From NCBI GenBank assembly GCA_002492465.1, contig DKYT01000003.1:1-53161 (forward strand): 53,161 bases of DNA. The letters run 5' to 3'. Of this stretch, positions 25,901 through 34,383 are shown in pieces; position 1 is the first letter of the stretch, and each line of letters opens with the position of its first letter. The position numbers and the translations under genes are program-made. Below the pieces are notes generated by a model that was not told where the DNA came from, did no database searches, and saw only the letters and a program-made list of their open reading frames with translations. This DNA is from Lachnospiraceae bacterium UBA7093. GTDB lineage: Bacteria; Bacillota; Clostridia; Lachnospirales; Lachnospiraceae.

Positions 25901-28294
25901 ATGTTTCAGGTAATCAAAAGAGAAGGGGATGTGGCGGACTTTACACTGACAAAGATCAGCGATGCGATCATGAAGGCATTTCATGCCACAGATGTGCAGT
26001 ACAACAATGACGTAGTGGATCTGCTGGCGCTTCGTGTGACCGCAGACTTCCAGGGGAAGGTGAAAGAGGATCGCATTCATGTGGAGGACATACAGGACAG
26101 TGTGGAGAAGGTACTGGAGCAGACCGGCTACGCGGAAGCGGCAAAAGCTTATATTTTGTACCGCAAGCAGCGTGAGAAAATGCGCACTATGAAGTCCACT
26201 ATATTGGACTATAAAGACGTGGTAAACAGCTATGTGAAGGTGGAGGACTGGCGGGTAAAGGAGAACTCCACCGTTACCTACTCCGTAGGAGGACTGATTC
26301 TAAGCAATTCCGGTGCAGTGACGGCAAATTACTGGCTTTCTGAAATCTACGATCAGGAGATCGCAGAGGCGCACAGAAATGCAGACATTCATATTCATGA
26401 TTTATCCATGCTTACAGGCTATTGTGCAGGCTGGTCTTTAAAGCAGCTGATCAACGAAGGGCTTGGGGGCATTACAGGAAAGATTACATCGGCGCCGGCG
26501 GCGCATTTATCGGTTCTGTGCAACCAGATGGTCAATTTCCTGGGGATTATGCAGAACGAATGGGCGGGGGCACAGGCGTTTTCTTCCTTTGACACCTATC
26601 TTGCGCCCTTTGTAAAGGTGGACAATCTTTCCTACAAAGAAGTGAAAAAATGTATCGAGGCGTTTATTTACGGCGTAAACACCCCCAGCCGCTGGGGAAC
26701 TCAGGCGCCTTTTTCCAATATCACCCTGGACTGGACGGTTCCGGCGGATCTTGCGGAACTCCCGGCGATCGTAGGGGGCAGGGAAATGGACTTTAAGTAC
26801 AAGGACTGCAAAAAGGAAATGGATATGATCAATAAGGCGTTTATCGAGACTATGATCGAGGGAGACGCCAACGGAAGAGGTTTCCAGTATCCCATTCCCA
26901 CCTACTCCATTACCAGAGATTTTGACTGGTCGGACACGGAAAATAACCGTCTGCTTTTTGAGATGACGGCGAAATACGGAACGCCTTATTTTTCCAATTA
27001 TATTAACTCGGATATGGAGCCCAGCGACGTGCGCAGTATGTGTTGCCGTCTCCGTTTGGATCTGCGGGAGCTGCGCAAGAAAACGGGAGGCTTTTTCGGT
27101 TCCGGGGAAAGCACCGGAAGCGTAGGGGTAGTTACCATCAATATGCCCCGTATCGCCTATCTTGCTTCAGACAAGGACGATTTTTACAGGCGGCTGAATA
27201 AAATGATGGATATTGCCGCCAGATCCCTTAAGATGAAACGGGATGTGATCACCAGGCTTTTGGACGAGGGGCTTTATCCTTATACCAAGCGTTATCTGGG
27301 AACCTTTGACAACCATTTTTCCACCATCGGATTGATCGGTATGAACGAGGTGGGCTTAAATGCCAACTGGCTGAGAGCGGACATGACGGACCGGCGTACC
27401 CAGGAATTTACCAAGGAAGTGCTGAACCATATGCGAGGCAGGCTTTCCGATTATCAGGAGCAGTATGGGGATCTGTATAATCTGGAGGCAACCCCTGCAG
27501 AAAGCACCACGTACCGCCTCGCCAAGCATGACAGGAAAAAATGGCCGGCAATCAAGACCGCAGGAAAAATGGGGGATACCCCTTATTACACCAATTCCTC
27601 CCATTTGCCGGTGGATTTTTCAGAGGATATTTTTGACGCTTTGGATATTCAGGACGAGCTTCAGACATTATATACTTCGGGAACCGTATTTCACGCCTTT
27701 TTGGGGGAGAAGCTCCCCGACTGGAAGGCGGCGGCGGATCTGATCAGAACCATTGCGGAAAATTACAAGCTTCCTTATTATACGCTGTCTCCCACCTATT
27801 CCATCTGTAAGGAACATGGGTACCTTGCAGGGGAGCAGAAAACCTGTCCTCACTGTGGTAAAACCACGGAGGTCTACAGCCGTATCACCGGTTATTACAG
27901 ACCGGTACAGAACTGGAACGACGGTAAAACCCAGGAATATGCTAACCGGAAAAATTACAATATTGCAGGCTCGGTTCTCAAGAAACCGGTTACCAGCATG
28001 GTGACCTTATCAGGATATGACGAAAAGGAAATTAAGGTTTCCGTGGAGACGCCGGAAAACATTGCGTATCTTTTCACCACCAAGACATGCCCAAATTGTA
28101 AGCTGGCAAAGGAATATCTGAAGGATTTCAGATATGTGCAGATCGATGCGGAAGAAAACATGGAGCTTGCCCAAAAGTACGGCGTAATGCAGGCGCCCAC
28201 CCTTGTAGTAATAGACGGGGGGAATTCCCGGAAATATGTGAACGCTTCCCGGATTAAGCAGTTTGCAGACAGCCAAAGGGCAGTGCTGGTATAA
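25901..28294 (+). CDS. nrdD: Anaerobic ribonucleoside-triphosphate reductase with fused thioredoxin-like domain
   Basis: A 797-aa class III reductase making deoxynucleotides without oxygen. ATG 25901 follows GGAGG at 25886-25890; an open frame runs further upstream without a site. Residues ~1-95 are an ATP-cone regulatory domain. The barrel core follows, with a zinc site (SICKEHGYL, CPHCG) and then the glycyl-radical loop RITGYYRPVQNW, radical Gly664. Beyond this, about 90 extra residues form a glutaredoxin/thioredoxin-like domain with Cys730-Pro-Asn-Cys733 and a MQAPTLVVID loop holding the usual cis-proline. The domain probably re-reduces the active site in cis. The activase gene nrdG is not next door; pyrF follows. 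Confidence 0.93.
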   Translation: MFQVIKREGDVADFTLTKISDAIMKAFHATDVQYNNDVVDLLALRVTADFQGKVKEDRIHVEDIQDSVEKVLEQTGYAEAAKAYILYRKQREKMRTMKSTILDYKDVVNSYVKVEDWRVKENSTVTYSVGGLILSNSGAVTANYWLSEIYDQEIAEAHRNADIHIHDLSMLTGYCAGWSLKQLINEGLGGITGKITSAPAAHLSVLCNQMVNFLGIMQNEWAGAQAFSSFDTYLAPFVKVDNLSYKEVKKCIEAFIYGVNTPSRWGTQAPFSNITLDWTVPADLAELPAIVGGREMDFKYKDCKKEMDMINKAFIETMIEGDANGRGFQYPIPTYSITRDFDWSDTENNRLLFEMTAKYGTPYFSNYINSDMEPSDVRSMCCRLRLDLRELRKKTGGFFGSGESTGSVGVVTINMPRIAYLASDKDDFYRRLNKMMDIAARSLKMKRDVITRLLDEGLYPYTKRYLGTFDNHFSTIGLIGMNEVGLNANWLRADMTDRRTQEFTKEVLNHMRGRLSDYQEQYGDLYNLEATPAESTTYRLAKHDRKKWPAIKTAGKMGDTPYYTNSSHLPVDFSEDIFDALDIQDELQTLYTSGTVFHAFLGEKLPDWKAAADLIRTIAENYKLPYYTLSPTYSICKEHGYLAGEQKTCPHCGKTTEVYSRITGYYRPVQNWNDGKTQEYANRKNYNIAGSVLKKPVTSMVTLSGYDEKEIKVSVETPENIAYLFTTKTCPNCKLAKEYLKDFRYVQIDAEENMELAQKYGVMQAPTLVVIDGGNSRKYVNASRIKQFADSQRAVLV

Positions 28295-28325
28295 CCACGG
28301 GAGAAGAGAAAAAGGGAGATTTCAC

Positions 28326-29261
28326 ATGATCAATAAATTAGTATCTAAAATTAAGGCGACCAACGCCCCTATCGTGGTAGGGCTTGACCCTACTTTGAAG
28401 TTTGTTCCCGGACATATTCAGAAAAAGGCTTTTGCGGAATACGGAGAGACTCTTAAGGGGGCGGCGGAAGCAATCTGGCAGTATAACAAAGAGATTGTCG
28501 ATCATATCTATGACCTGATACCAGCGGTAAAGCCTCAGATCGCCATGTATGAGCAGTTTGGTATCCCTGGTCTTATGGCGTTTCAAAAAACAGTGGACTA
28601 CTGTAAGGAAAAGGATCTGGTGGTGATTGCCGATATTAAAAGAGGGGATATCGGTTCCACCTCAGAGGCATATGCAGTGGGACATTTGGGAAAGGTGACG
28701 GTTGGAAGTAAGGTATGCTATGGTTTTGACGAGGATTTTGCAACCGTTAATCCCTATCTTGGTTCCGATGGCGTAAGGCCTTTTATAAAGGTATGCAAAG
28801 AAGAAAACAAGGGGCTGTTTATTCTGGTTAAAACCTCCAATCCCAGCAGCGGAGAGTTTCAGGACCGCCTGATTTCCGATGCAGACAACCGGCACCTTTA
28901 TGAGGTAGTGGGTGAGCAGGTGGCAAAATGGGGCGAGGAACACATGGGAGATTCTTACAGTTATATCGGCGCAGTGGTAGGTGCTACCTATCCGGAGGAA
29001 GGAAAGCTGCTCCGTGCCATTATGCCTAAAAGCTATATTTTAGTGCCCGGCTACGGCGCCCAGGGAGGAAAAGGAAAGGATCTGGTGCATTTCTTTAATG
29101 AGGACGGGCTTGGAGCCATCATTAACTCCTCCAGGGGCATCATTGCAGCTTATCAGCAGGAAAAGTATGCTTCCTATGGAGAGGAAGGCTTTGCGGAGGC
29201 TTCCAGGGCAGCGGTTGAGGATATGAAGGCGGATATTGAGGAGGCTTTAAGCAGTAGATAG
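28326..29261 (+). CDS. pyrF: Orotidine 5'-phosphate decarboxylase (group 2)
   Basis: A 311-aa enzyme making UMP from OMP in pyrimidine synthesis. The length and the sequence VVGLDPTLKFVP near the start fit the longer group 2 form. VIADIKRGDIGSTSEAYA carries the catalytic Asp-x-Lys-x-x-Asp tetrad, and VPGYGAQGG and NSSRGIIAAY are the phosphate-binding loops. ATG 28326 has GGGAG upstream; earlier in-frame codons overlap nrdD. Probably co-transcribed with nrdD (31-base gap). The next step-linked gene, pyrE, lies 10.5 kb away beyond an AT-rich island. Confidence 0.95.
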   Translation: MINKLVSKIKATNAPIVVGLDPTLKFVPGHIQKKAFAEYGETLKGAAEAIWQYNKEIVDHIYDLIPAVKPQIAMYEQFGIPGLMAFQKTVDYCKEKDLVVIADIKRGDIGSTSEAYAVGHLGKVTVGSKVCYGFDEDFATVNPYLGSDGVRPFIKVCKEENKGLFILVKTSNPSSGEFQDRLISDADNRHLYEVVGEQVAKWGEEHMGDSYSYIGAVVGATYPEEGKLLRAIMPKSYILVPGYGAQGGKGKDLVHFFNEDGLGAIINSSRGIIAAYQQEKYASYGEEGFAEASRAAVEDMKADIEEALSSR

Positions 29262-29399
29262 AAGAGGGATGCCCTGACGTGGGAGTAAAAAGTAATGTGA
29301 CAATCCATATCTCCTAATTAAATCAAAATTAGGGATTGACAGGACAAAAGAAGTACTTTATCATTAAAAATAAGAAATGGGTTTTCACCGTACATCTTG

Positions 29400-29585
29400 T
29401 TACGGCTTGCTCGTTTCTTTTTTTATTGCCAGAATGTCATACAGATATTTCTGTCTATTTTCGGCATGATTAATTAGAAGCCGGGCATGGAAAATGTTGT
29501 ATCTGATGAGTGCATTTTCTTCATAGATCGGGAGGTTCCCCAAAAGGTGTGCAAGATTAGCAGGCGTCTTATATTTTTCGTGCTT
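29400..29585 (-). pseudogene. Possible gene fragment of unknown family
   Basis: A minus-strand open frame whose last ~60 codons read like protein (LAHLLGNLPIYEEN, then LIRYNIFHARLLINHAENRQ). It has no start signal and runs into the promoter of the AraC-type gene. It may be the 3' remnant of a mobile-element gene. The rest of the 29262-29627 gap holds a CCTAATT/AATTAGG hairpin at 29313-29333 and little else. Confidence 0.25.
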
Positions 29586-29588
29586 TTG

Positions 29589-29597
29589 TGATATAAT
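29589..29597 (+). promoter_or_regulatory. Extended -10 promoter of the AraC-type gene
   Basis: TGATATAAT (TGn plus perfect TATAAT at 29592-29597), 30 bases before the start codon. The -35 region is poor, as allowed for extended -10 promoters. Confidence 0.55.
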
Positions 29598-29627
29598 TTT
29601 CAAAGCAAACGAATGAGGGTGATGGCT

Positions 29628-30374
29628 ATGCAAAAAGTAAATAAGATTCAATATCTGTATGATAGAAATGTTGATATTGAATTGATACTTTGTATTGATT
29701 CAGAAATATCATATCCTTTGCATAATCATGTTTCAGTTCTTACAATCGGCTTAGTTTTATGCGGCTCAATTTCTCTAACTGTTGGCGATAATTCTTATAC
29801 TTGCAAAAAAGACAGTTCTTTCAGTATTTTGCCTTATGTACCGCATACCATTAAAGCGCAAAATCCATACTCGCTATTAACCTTATGTATCAACAAAAAC
29901 ATTATCAATAATTGCAGCAAAGACGAAATCAAAAATAAGATCCGTCATTTGTTGGCTGTTACCGGTGAATTGGAGCTAACCGAAATCCAAACAATTCAGT
30001 TGTTAAATTGTTTAGATTCATTGGACAATGCTTCTCTCTCGTATTCTACCGAACCATTTATTAACTCGGCAAAAAAACAAATAGAGCGCTATCCCGAAAG
30101 GAAGTTAAGCATTGACGAAATGGCGCACTCTTTGTATATTAGCAAATATCACTTTATCAGAACCTTTAAGCAAGCTGTTGGTTTGACGCCACACCAATTT
30201 CAAATTCAGAACCGTGTCCGTAAAGCGCAACATATGTTAAACGATATTGATAGTATAACAGAAGTGGCTTTGACCACTGGTTTTTGTGACCAAAGCCATT
30301 TCATAAAACACTTTGAAAGATATGTTGGGCTAACACCTACTGTTTATAAAATTTCCTGCAAAATATTGACATAA
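29628..30374 (+). CDS. AraC-family transcriptional regulator with cupin sensor
   Basis: A 248-aa product from ATG 29628, preceded by AGGGTGAT; ATGs at 29613 and 29622 are in frame but precede that site. Residues ~15-90 form a cupin-like ligand domain (LHNHVSVLTIGLVLCGSISL, then FSILPYVPHTI). The last 100 residues hold two helix-turn-helix motifs (LSIDEMAHSLYISKYHFIRTFKQ and ITEVALTTGFCDQSHFIKHFERY, shown in part), ending GLTPTVYK. AT-rich codon use and island location suggest transfer. The convergent cupin gene next to it may be part of the same circuit. Confidence 0.9.
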   Translation: MQKVNKIQYLYDRNVDIELILCIDSEISYPLHNHVSVLTIGLVLCGSISLTVGDNSYTCKKDSSFSILPYVPHTIKAQNPYSLLTLCINKNIINNCSKDEIKNKIRHLLAVTGELELTEIQTIQLLNCLDSLDNASLSYSTEPFINSAKKQIERYPERKLSIDEMAHSLYISKYHFIRTFKQAVGLTPHQFQIQNRVRKAQHMLNDIDSITEVALTTGFCDQSHFIKHFERYVGLTPTVYKISCKILT

Positions 30375-30385
30375 CGGGCTTATCG

Positions 30386-30781
30386 CTAATTCAATGCCGG
30401 CATAAACTTTGCGAAAAGATACAAGCCCTCGCTTCCGGCAGTCACTTCATGCGGTATGTTCATAGGAAGTATGGATATTACGCCAGGCTTATACTTTATT
30501 TCCGCGCCCCCATTGATACATATGCCGTTGCCGGAAATTATTTCATGGGTTTCTAATTGTGCCTTATGAACATGGTTTCCGATTTTTTTATTCGGGGCAA
30601 TTCTCACAAGGTGATAGCTGAATTGCCCGTCCGTCTGCTTGGAAGTAACGATATGTTTTAACGCAACTCCCTCAAAAGTAGGGTGCTTAGACCACGGAAT
30701 ATCTGCGAAAGAAATTTCCGTACTTGGTAAAACCAACTTACCTGCCTTGTCGAATTGCTCAAATAAATCCTGATAGTCCAT
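30386..30781 (-). CDS. Cupin-domain protein
   Basis: A 131-aa single-domain cupin with AAGGAG eight bases before its ATG. The metal-binding motif 1 is visible as IGNHVHKAQLETHEIISGNG (two His, one Glu nearby), and motif 2 as VISILPMNIPHEV. Cupins of this size are sugar- or small-ligand-binding proteins, isomerases or ligand-sensing partners. It converges on the AraC-type regulator with an 11-base gap. No signal peptide. No exact function is evident. Confidence 0.8.
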   Translation of the reverse strand: MDYQDLFEQFDKAGKLVLPSTEISFADIPWSKHPTFEGVALKHIVTSKQTDGQFSYHLVRIAPNKKIGNHVHKAQLETHEIISGNGICINGGAEIKYKPGVISILPMNIPHEVTAGSEGLYLFAKFMPALN

Positions 30782-30848
30782 TTTTTATTCTCCTTAATCG
30801 TTTATTTGCATTGGCTTGCATGATAGCATGATACGATTATTGGGGTGT

Positions 30849-31070
30849 TTAGGATTGTATAAAATTGCTCATTTGAATTTTCATCGAAAAAGGTATGAGG
30901 AATGAGAGGGATTCTATAACCTGTCCGGTCGTACTCCGGCAGCGTCCGCATATTTTTCTGATTTCCTGCTGTGTATAATCCCCGAAAAAATAAAGGAATA
31001 TGATTTCCCGGTTTCCCTTCGGTAAGGATAACAGAGGGGTGGTAGAACTGCTCACTGTCGTCCCTCTGAT
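30849..31070 (-). pseudogene. Remnant of a mobile-element sigma-70-like factor (region 4)
   Basis: The translated minus strand reads SLPKGNREIIFLYFFGDYTQQEI, here quoted only as SLPKGNREIIFLYFFGDYT, followed by GRCRSTTG. This is the region 4 start found in sigma-like proteins of Firmicutes conjugative transposons. Upstream region 2 is missing, and after GRCRSTTG the sequence no longer resembles the helix-turn-helix. A decayed fragment, evidence that an integrative element once lay here. Confidence 0.6.
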
Positions 31071-31141
31071 TGCTAAAACTAAAAAAGAAATATCAAGTGT
31101 AGCTTTTTGCTATTGGCGTTGGTTCAACGAATTTTTAAAAG

Positions 31142-31771
31142 CTAATTTACCTTATATCTCAAAATTGTTTTGAGCTTATCTGATTTTGTTCTATTAGTCA
31201 AATAGATTTCTCTATGAGAATCTGATATGCGTTGCAGACCGTTTTCTTCTGCAAATTTATCCATTTGCTCAAAAGAGAACGGTTCATTGTCATATGAGCC
31301 AATATGCAGAATTTCAACACATTGTCCATCATGTATCGTATCAAAAATAATTTCTTCATACAGTCGGTTGGGCTTTCTGATTTTTACCCTTTCCAATGCA
31401 GCGCATATCATTTCCGCTGTGATAAAGTCCGGCTGACGTATCATAATGGTATATTCCAAATTTTCTTTTATGAGTTTACCGACAGCAGATTCTGTATCAG
31501 CATTTTTCTGTTTCCAGATACCCTCTAAAGGATAAACCGTAAAGTCATGGATTTCATTTGATAAAATATTTTTAGTTGCAGTAGATTTATAACCCATTTT
31601 AATGGCATACGCTAATGAATAGAGGGCAGCTACCCTATCTGAAAAATCTGTGTCGTTAGGATTTCCGCTTCCCTTAATCATAATAAAATGTTGCGTGGGG
31701 ATATCTACTAAAGCCGGTATGCTTTTTGCTCCGTACAGAGCTTTTTCGTGCTTTCTCCATTCGAATTTCAT
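31142..31771 (-). CDS. GyrI-like small-molecule-binding domain protein
   Basis: A 209-aa product starting at the ATG whose upstream bases are AGGAGGTGCTAAT; a longer reading from 31807 is unlikely. The sequence fits the GyrI-like/SOUL-type barrel: VDIPTQHFIMIKGSGNPND near the start, the FTVYPLEGIW strand, then a YTIMIRQPDFI centre and a CVEILHIGSYDNEPFSFEQM ligand-pocket motif with a conserved Glu. It lies 52 bases downstream of a YafY-type WYL regulator on the same strand, a pairing common in Firmicutes. Likely binds a small hydrophobic or drug-like molecule. Confidence 0.8.
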   Translation of the reverse strand: MKFEWRKHEKALYGAKSIPALVDIPTQHFIMIKGSGNPNDTDFSDRVAALYSLAYAIKMGYKSTATKNILSNEIHDFTVYPLEGIWKQKNADTESAVGKLIKENLEYTIMIRQPDFITAEMICAALERVKIRKPNRLYEEIIFDTIHDGQCVEILHIGSYDNEPFSFEQMDKFAEENGLQRISDSHREIYLTNRTKSDKLKTILRYKVN

Positions 31772-31823
31772 ATTAGCACCTCCTATGCGAAACAGTGTAT
31801 CAAACATAACCTGACACCTAAAG

Positions 31824-32723
31824 TCATGTTCTATATTTTTCTTGTATTTTTTGTAGCCTTTTTTTCATTTGTTCCCGTATAGACTGCGGTTCTATTATTT
31901 CAACGCTATCAGAAAAGGACATTACATAAGAATACAAAATCTCATTATCAGGTAAATCTACTTGGACATATAAATTTCCCTGTGAATCTTCTGTTATTTT
32001 ATCTGCAAATTCATCATAAACACGAAAAGCCACTTGCTTATCAAATTTCAACTTAACGGCAACGGTGCTTTCAACTTGTACCTGTTTTTCAATTTTTGTT
32101 GGTTTAAAATTCTGCGTAAAAGTTTCGGACAGCATTTCAAGTTCTTTTATTCTCGTTAACTTAAAAAAGCGGTAATCATTTCTTAACAGGCAAAAAGAAT
32201 ATAAATACCAGCTTTTGCTCTTAAATACTAATTGGATAGGTCTTACATTTCTCTTTTCGTTATTTCCTTTTCCATTGAAATAGCAAAATGAAATAACTTT
32301 CTTTTGGAAAATGGCTTCTTTGATCATATTAAATGTATCTTGCTGTGGAACTCGATGCATCCAGTCCGAAAAATCAACATCAATCCAATTTGTAGATTTT
32401 ATCTGAAATAAACCGCTTAATTTTGTAAGCAATTCATTAGAGTTTTGTCCTGTGGTTGCGGTCATTCCTTGTAGTGCTATTAGCATTTGTTCCTGTTCTT
32501 GTTCAGAAAACAAAGATTTATCCAGTGTATAATCGTTAAGAATAGAAATGCCGCCTCCTTTTCCCTGTGTTGCATAAATAGGGATTCCAGCACTGCTTAG
32601 GGCGTCAATATCTCTGTAAATGGTTCTGATTGATACTTCAAATTTTTGAGCAAGTTCGGGAGCGGTTGCCTTTCCGTTCTGTAAAAGATAGTACACAATT
32701 CTAAATAATCTGCTTTCCTGCAT
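31824..32723 (-). CDS. YafY-type transcriptional regulator (HTH + WYL)
   Basis: A 299-aa product, start at the ATG preceded by GGGAGGTGATAAAA; earlier in-frame codons lie upstream of that site. Residues 1-60 form a winged helix-turn-helix (LFRIVYYLLQNGKATAPELA, then VSIRTIYRDIDALSSAGIPI). Residues ~140-210 form a WYL domain with FKSKSWYLYSFCLLRNDYR in the place of the Trp-Tyr-Leu core, which binds ligands in this family, followed by a WCX-like end. It probably controls itself, the GyrI-like gene below and maybe the divergent CPBP gene. Confidence 0.9.
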   Translation of the reverse strand: MQESRLFRIVYYLLQNGKATAPELAQKFEVSIRTIYRDIDALSSAGIPIYATQGKGGGISILNDYTLDKSLFSEQEQEQMLIALQGMTATTGQNSNELLTKLSGLFQIKSTNWIDVDFSDWMHRVPQQDTFNMIKEAIFQKKVISFCYFNGKGNNEKRNVRPIQLVFKSKSWYLYSFCLLRNDYRFFKLTRIKELEMLSETFTQNFKPTKIEKQVQVESTVAVKLKFDKQVAFRVYDEFADKITEDSQGNLYVQVDLPDNEILYSYVMSFSDSVEIIEPQSIREQMKKRLQKIQEKYRT

Positions 32724-32842
32724 TTTTATCACCTCCCGTATATTATAACGCATAAACTTGTCAATAGAATGTCATGTTATAAAAAAATATTGAAGGAAGG
32801 GAAACATGTATTTTATTCTAATAGAACTTTCCGCCAGATGAA

Positions 32843-32891
32843 TTGACAAAGAAATTGGTTAATGATACAATAACACCGACAATCTGTCGGT
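32843..32891 (+). promoter_or_regulatory. Promoter and inverted-repeat operator before the CPBP gene
   Basis: TTGACA (32843-32848) and TACAAT (32866-32871), 17 bases apart, a near-consensus promoter. A perfect 7-bp inverted repeat with 3-base spacer, ACCGACA-ATC-TGTCGGT (32875-32891), lies over the expected start of transcription, a typical repressor position. Confidence 0.75.
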
Positions 32892-32967
32892 AATTGCTGT
32901 AGCCATTGATAGAGCAATATGATCAGCGGTTTCGTAAATCAAATTTGATGAACGAATGGAGGAAAAA

Positions 32968-33825
32968 ATGAAAAAAGGCAAAGACCGTAAAGATCCGATT
33001 AATATGTACCTTGCATCTATTTTTTTCATATGTTATGGGTTAGGAATACTTGAGTTTTTAACCGGAACAGGAAAGTTTTATCATTTTCTAGGCATTGCGT
33101 TTACCTTTTTGCCAGTGTTAATGGCATTTATAACACGCCGTATTACGGGCGAGCGGGGAAAGTTTTACCTTTCGTTAAAGGTTTGGAAGGATGTAAAGTC
33201 ATGGTTATTTTCGGCGTTTGTGCCGGGGATATTGATTGTGTTGGGAGCCGTTTTGTATTTTCTTGTTTTTCCCAATCACTACAGTGGCGTATTCAAGTAT
33301 GGAATGCTTTCAGGTTCAAATGCGGAAATTGTTATCCGGTCGCCGTTGCTTATTGCACTGGTATGTATCATGGCAGCCGCTATGATGATACCTATTCAGT
33401 TGCTTGAATTAGGAGAAGAAATTGGATGGAGGGGATATCTTCTTGGATTTCAGATAGAGAAATACGGTAAGCGGAAAGCGGTGTTGATCAATGGAGCAGA
33501 ATGGGGACTTGCACATTTTCCACTTATTTATTTTGGCTTTAATTACAGTTTGAGCAATCCTGGAGCGCCATATACGAATATGATACTAATGTTGATTGTA
33601 TGTGTGGTTTTAGGAATCCTGTTTTCATATATTACAATACGAACGGGAAACTGTATGTATGCGGCAATCATGCATGGAGTTGTGAATGTCATAGGCGAAC
33701 TTCCGGTTTATATGACGCATGATATGATAAACGGCTTGCTTGGACCGAACCCTACGGGGCTTCTTGCAATGTCATTTTTAGCTGTATTTGCGATTCTGTT
33801 ACTTATCAAAATGAAAGATTTCTAA
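32968..33825 (+). CDS. CPBP-family intramembrane metalloprotease
   Basis: A 285-aa membrane protein with about eight hydrophobic segments. The CPBP/Abi signature is complete: LGEEIGWRGYLLG (EExxxR), AHFPLIYFG with a metal-binding His, and MHGVVNV with the third motif. Start at ATG 32968 after GGAGG; ATG 32956 is the alternative. Family members act as prenyl-protein-type proteases, in bacteriocin self-immunity or in peptide processing. Expressed from its own near-consensus promoter with an operator, so its supply is regulated. Confidence 0.85.
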   Translation: MKKGKDRKDPINMYLASIFFICYGLGILEFLTGTGKFYHFLGIAFTFLPVLMAFITRRITGERGKFYLSLKVWKDVKSWLFSAFVPGILIVLGAVLYFLVFPNHYSGVFKYGMLSGSNAEIVIRSPLLIALVCIMAAAMMIPIQLLELGEEIGWRGYLLGFQIEKYGKRKAVLINGAEWGLAHFPLIYFGFNYSLSNPGAPYTNMILMLIVCVVLGILFSYITIRTGNCMYAAIMHGVVNVIGELPVYMTHDMINGLLGPNPTGLLAMSFLAVFAILLLIKMKDF

Positions 33826-33898
33826 AGAGCCAAAACGTTGGGAGAAACATATATGCGAAAAATGCATGAATTTTCTCATTATGAAGGAGCAAAAGAAC

Positions 33899-34327
33899 AT
33901 GGAAAAATTAAAAGAAAACGTAGAGAAGGTGATAATGGAACGCTTTGGAAAAGACAGTTTAATTGCATTGGCAACTGTCGAAGAAGGAGTACCATATGTG
34001 CGTACTGTTGACGGGTATTATGATAAAGGTGCTTTCTATGTGCTTACTTATGCACTTTCCAACAAGATGAAGCAGATTGCTAAAAATCCTGTTGTTGCAA
34101 TATCCGGCGAATGGTTTGCAGCACATGGGACAGGCAGTAATTTGGGATGGTTTTGTAAAAAGGAAAACCAGCAGATTGCAGATAAGATGAAAACTCTATT
34201 TGCAGAATGGATCAATAACGGTCATAATAATTTTGAAGATGAAAACACTTGCATCCTGCGCATAGAACTAACGGACGGCGTATTATTCTCCGATGGTATA
34301 AGATACGATATTGATTTTAGAAAATAG
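33899..34327 (+). CDS. Pyridoxamine 5'-phosphate oxidase-like flavin protein
   Basis: A 142-aa split-barrel protein from ATG 33899, with AAGGAG upstream. LIALATVEEGVPYVRTVDGYY and FYVLTYALSNKMKQIAKNP are the first strands and flavin-phosphate region of the PNPOx-like/FMN-binding family, while VAISGEWFAAHGTGSNLGW is a conserved central part. The family includes heme, flavin or F420 users; a genuine vitamin B6 oxidase is unlikely given the size. It may share the CPBP transcript (73-base gap). Confidence 0.8.
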   Translation: MEKLKENVEKVIMERFGKDSLIALATVEEGVPYVRTVDGYYDKGAFYVLTYALSNKMKQIAKNPVVAISGEWFAAHGTGSNLGWFCKKENQQIADKMKTLFAEWINNGHNNFEDENTCILRIELTDGVLFSDGIRYDIDFRK

Positions 34328-34383
34328 CCGGAAAGCAAGTTGATTGACAAAGAGACAAACAGGCATCTGGAGGTAAAGTTCTT

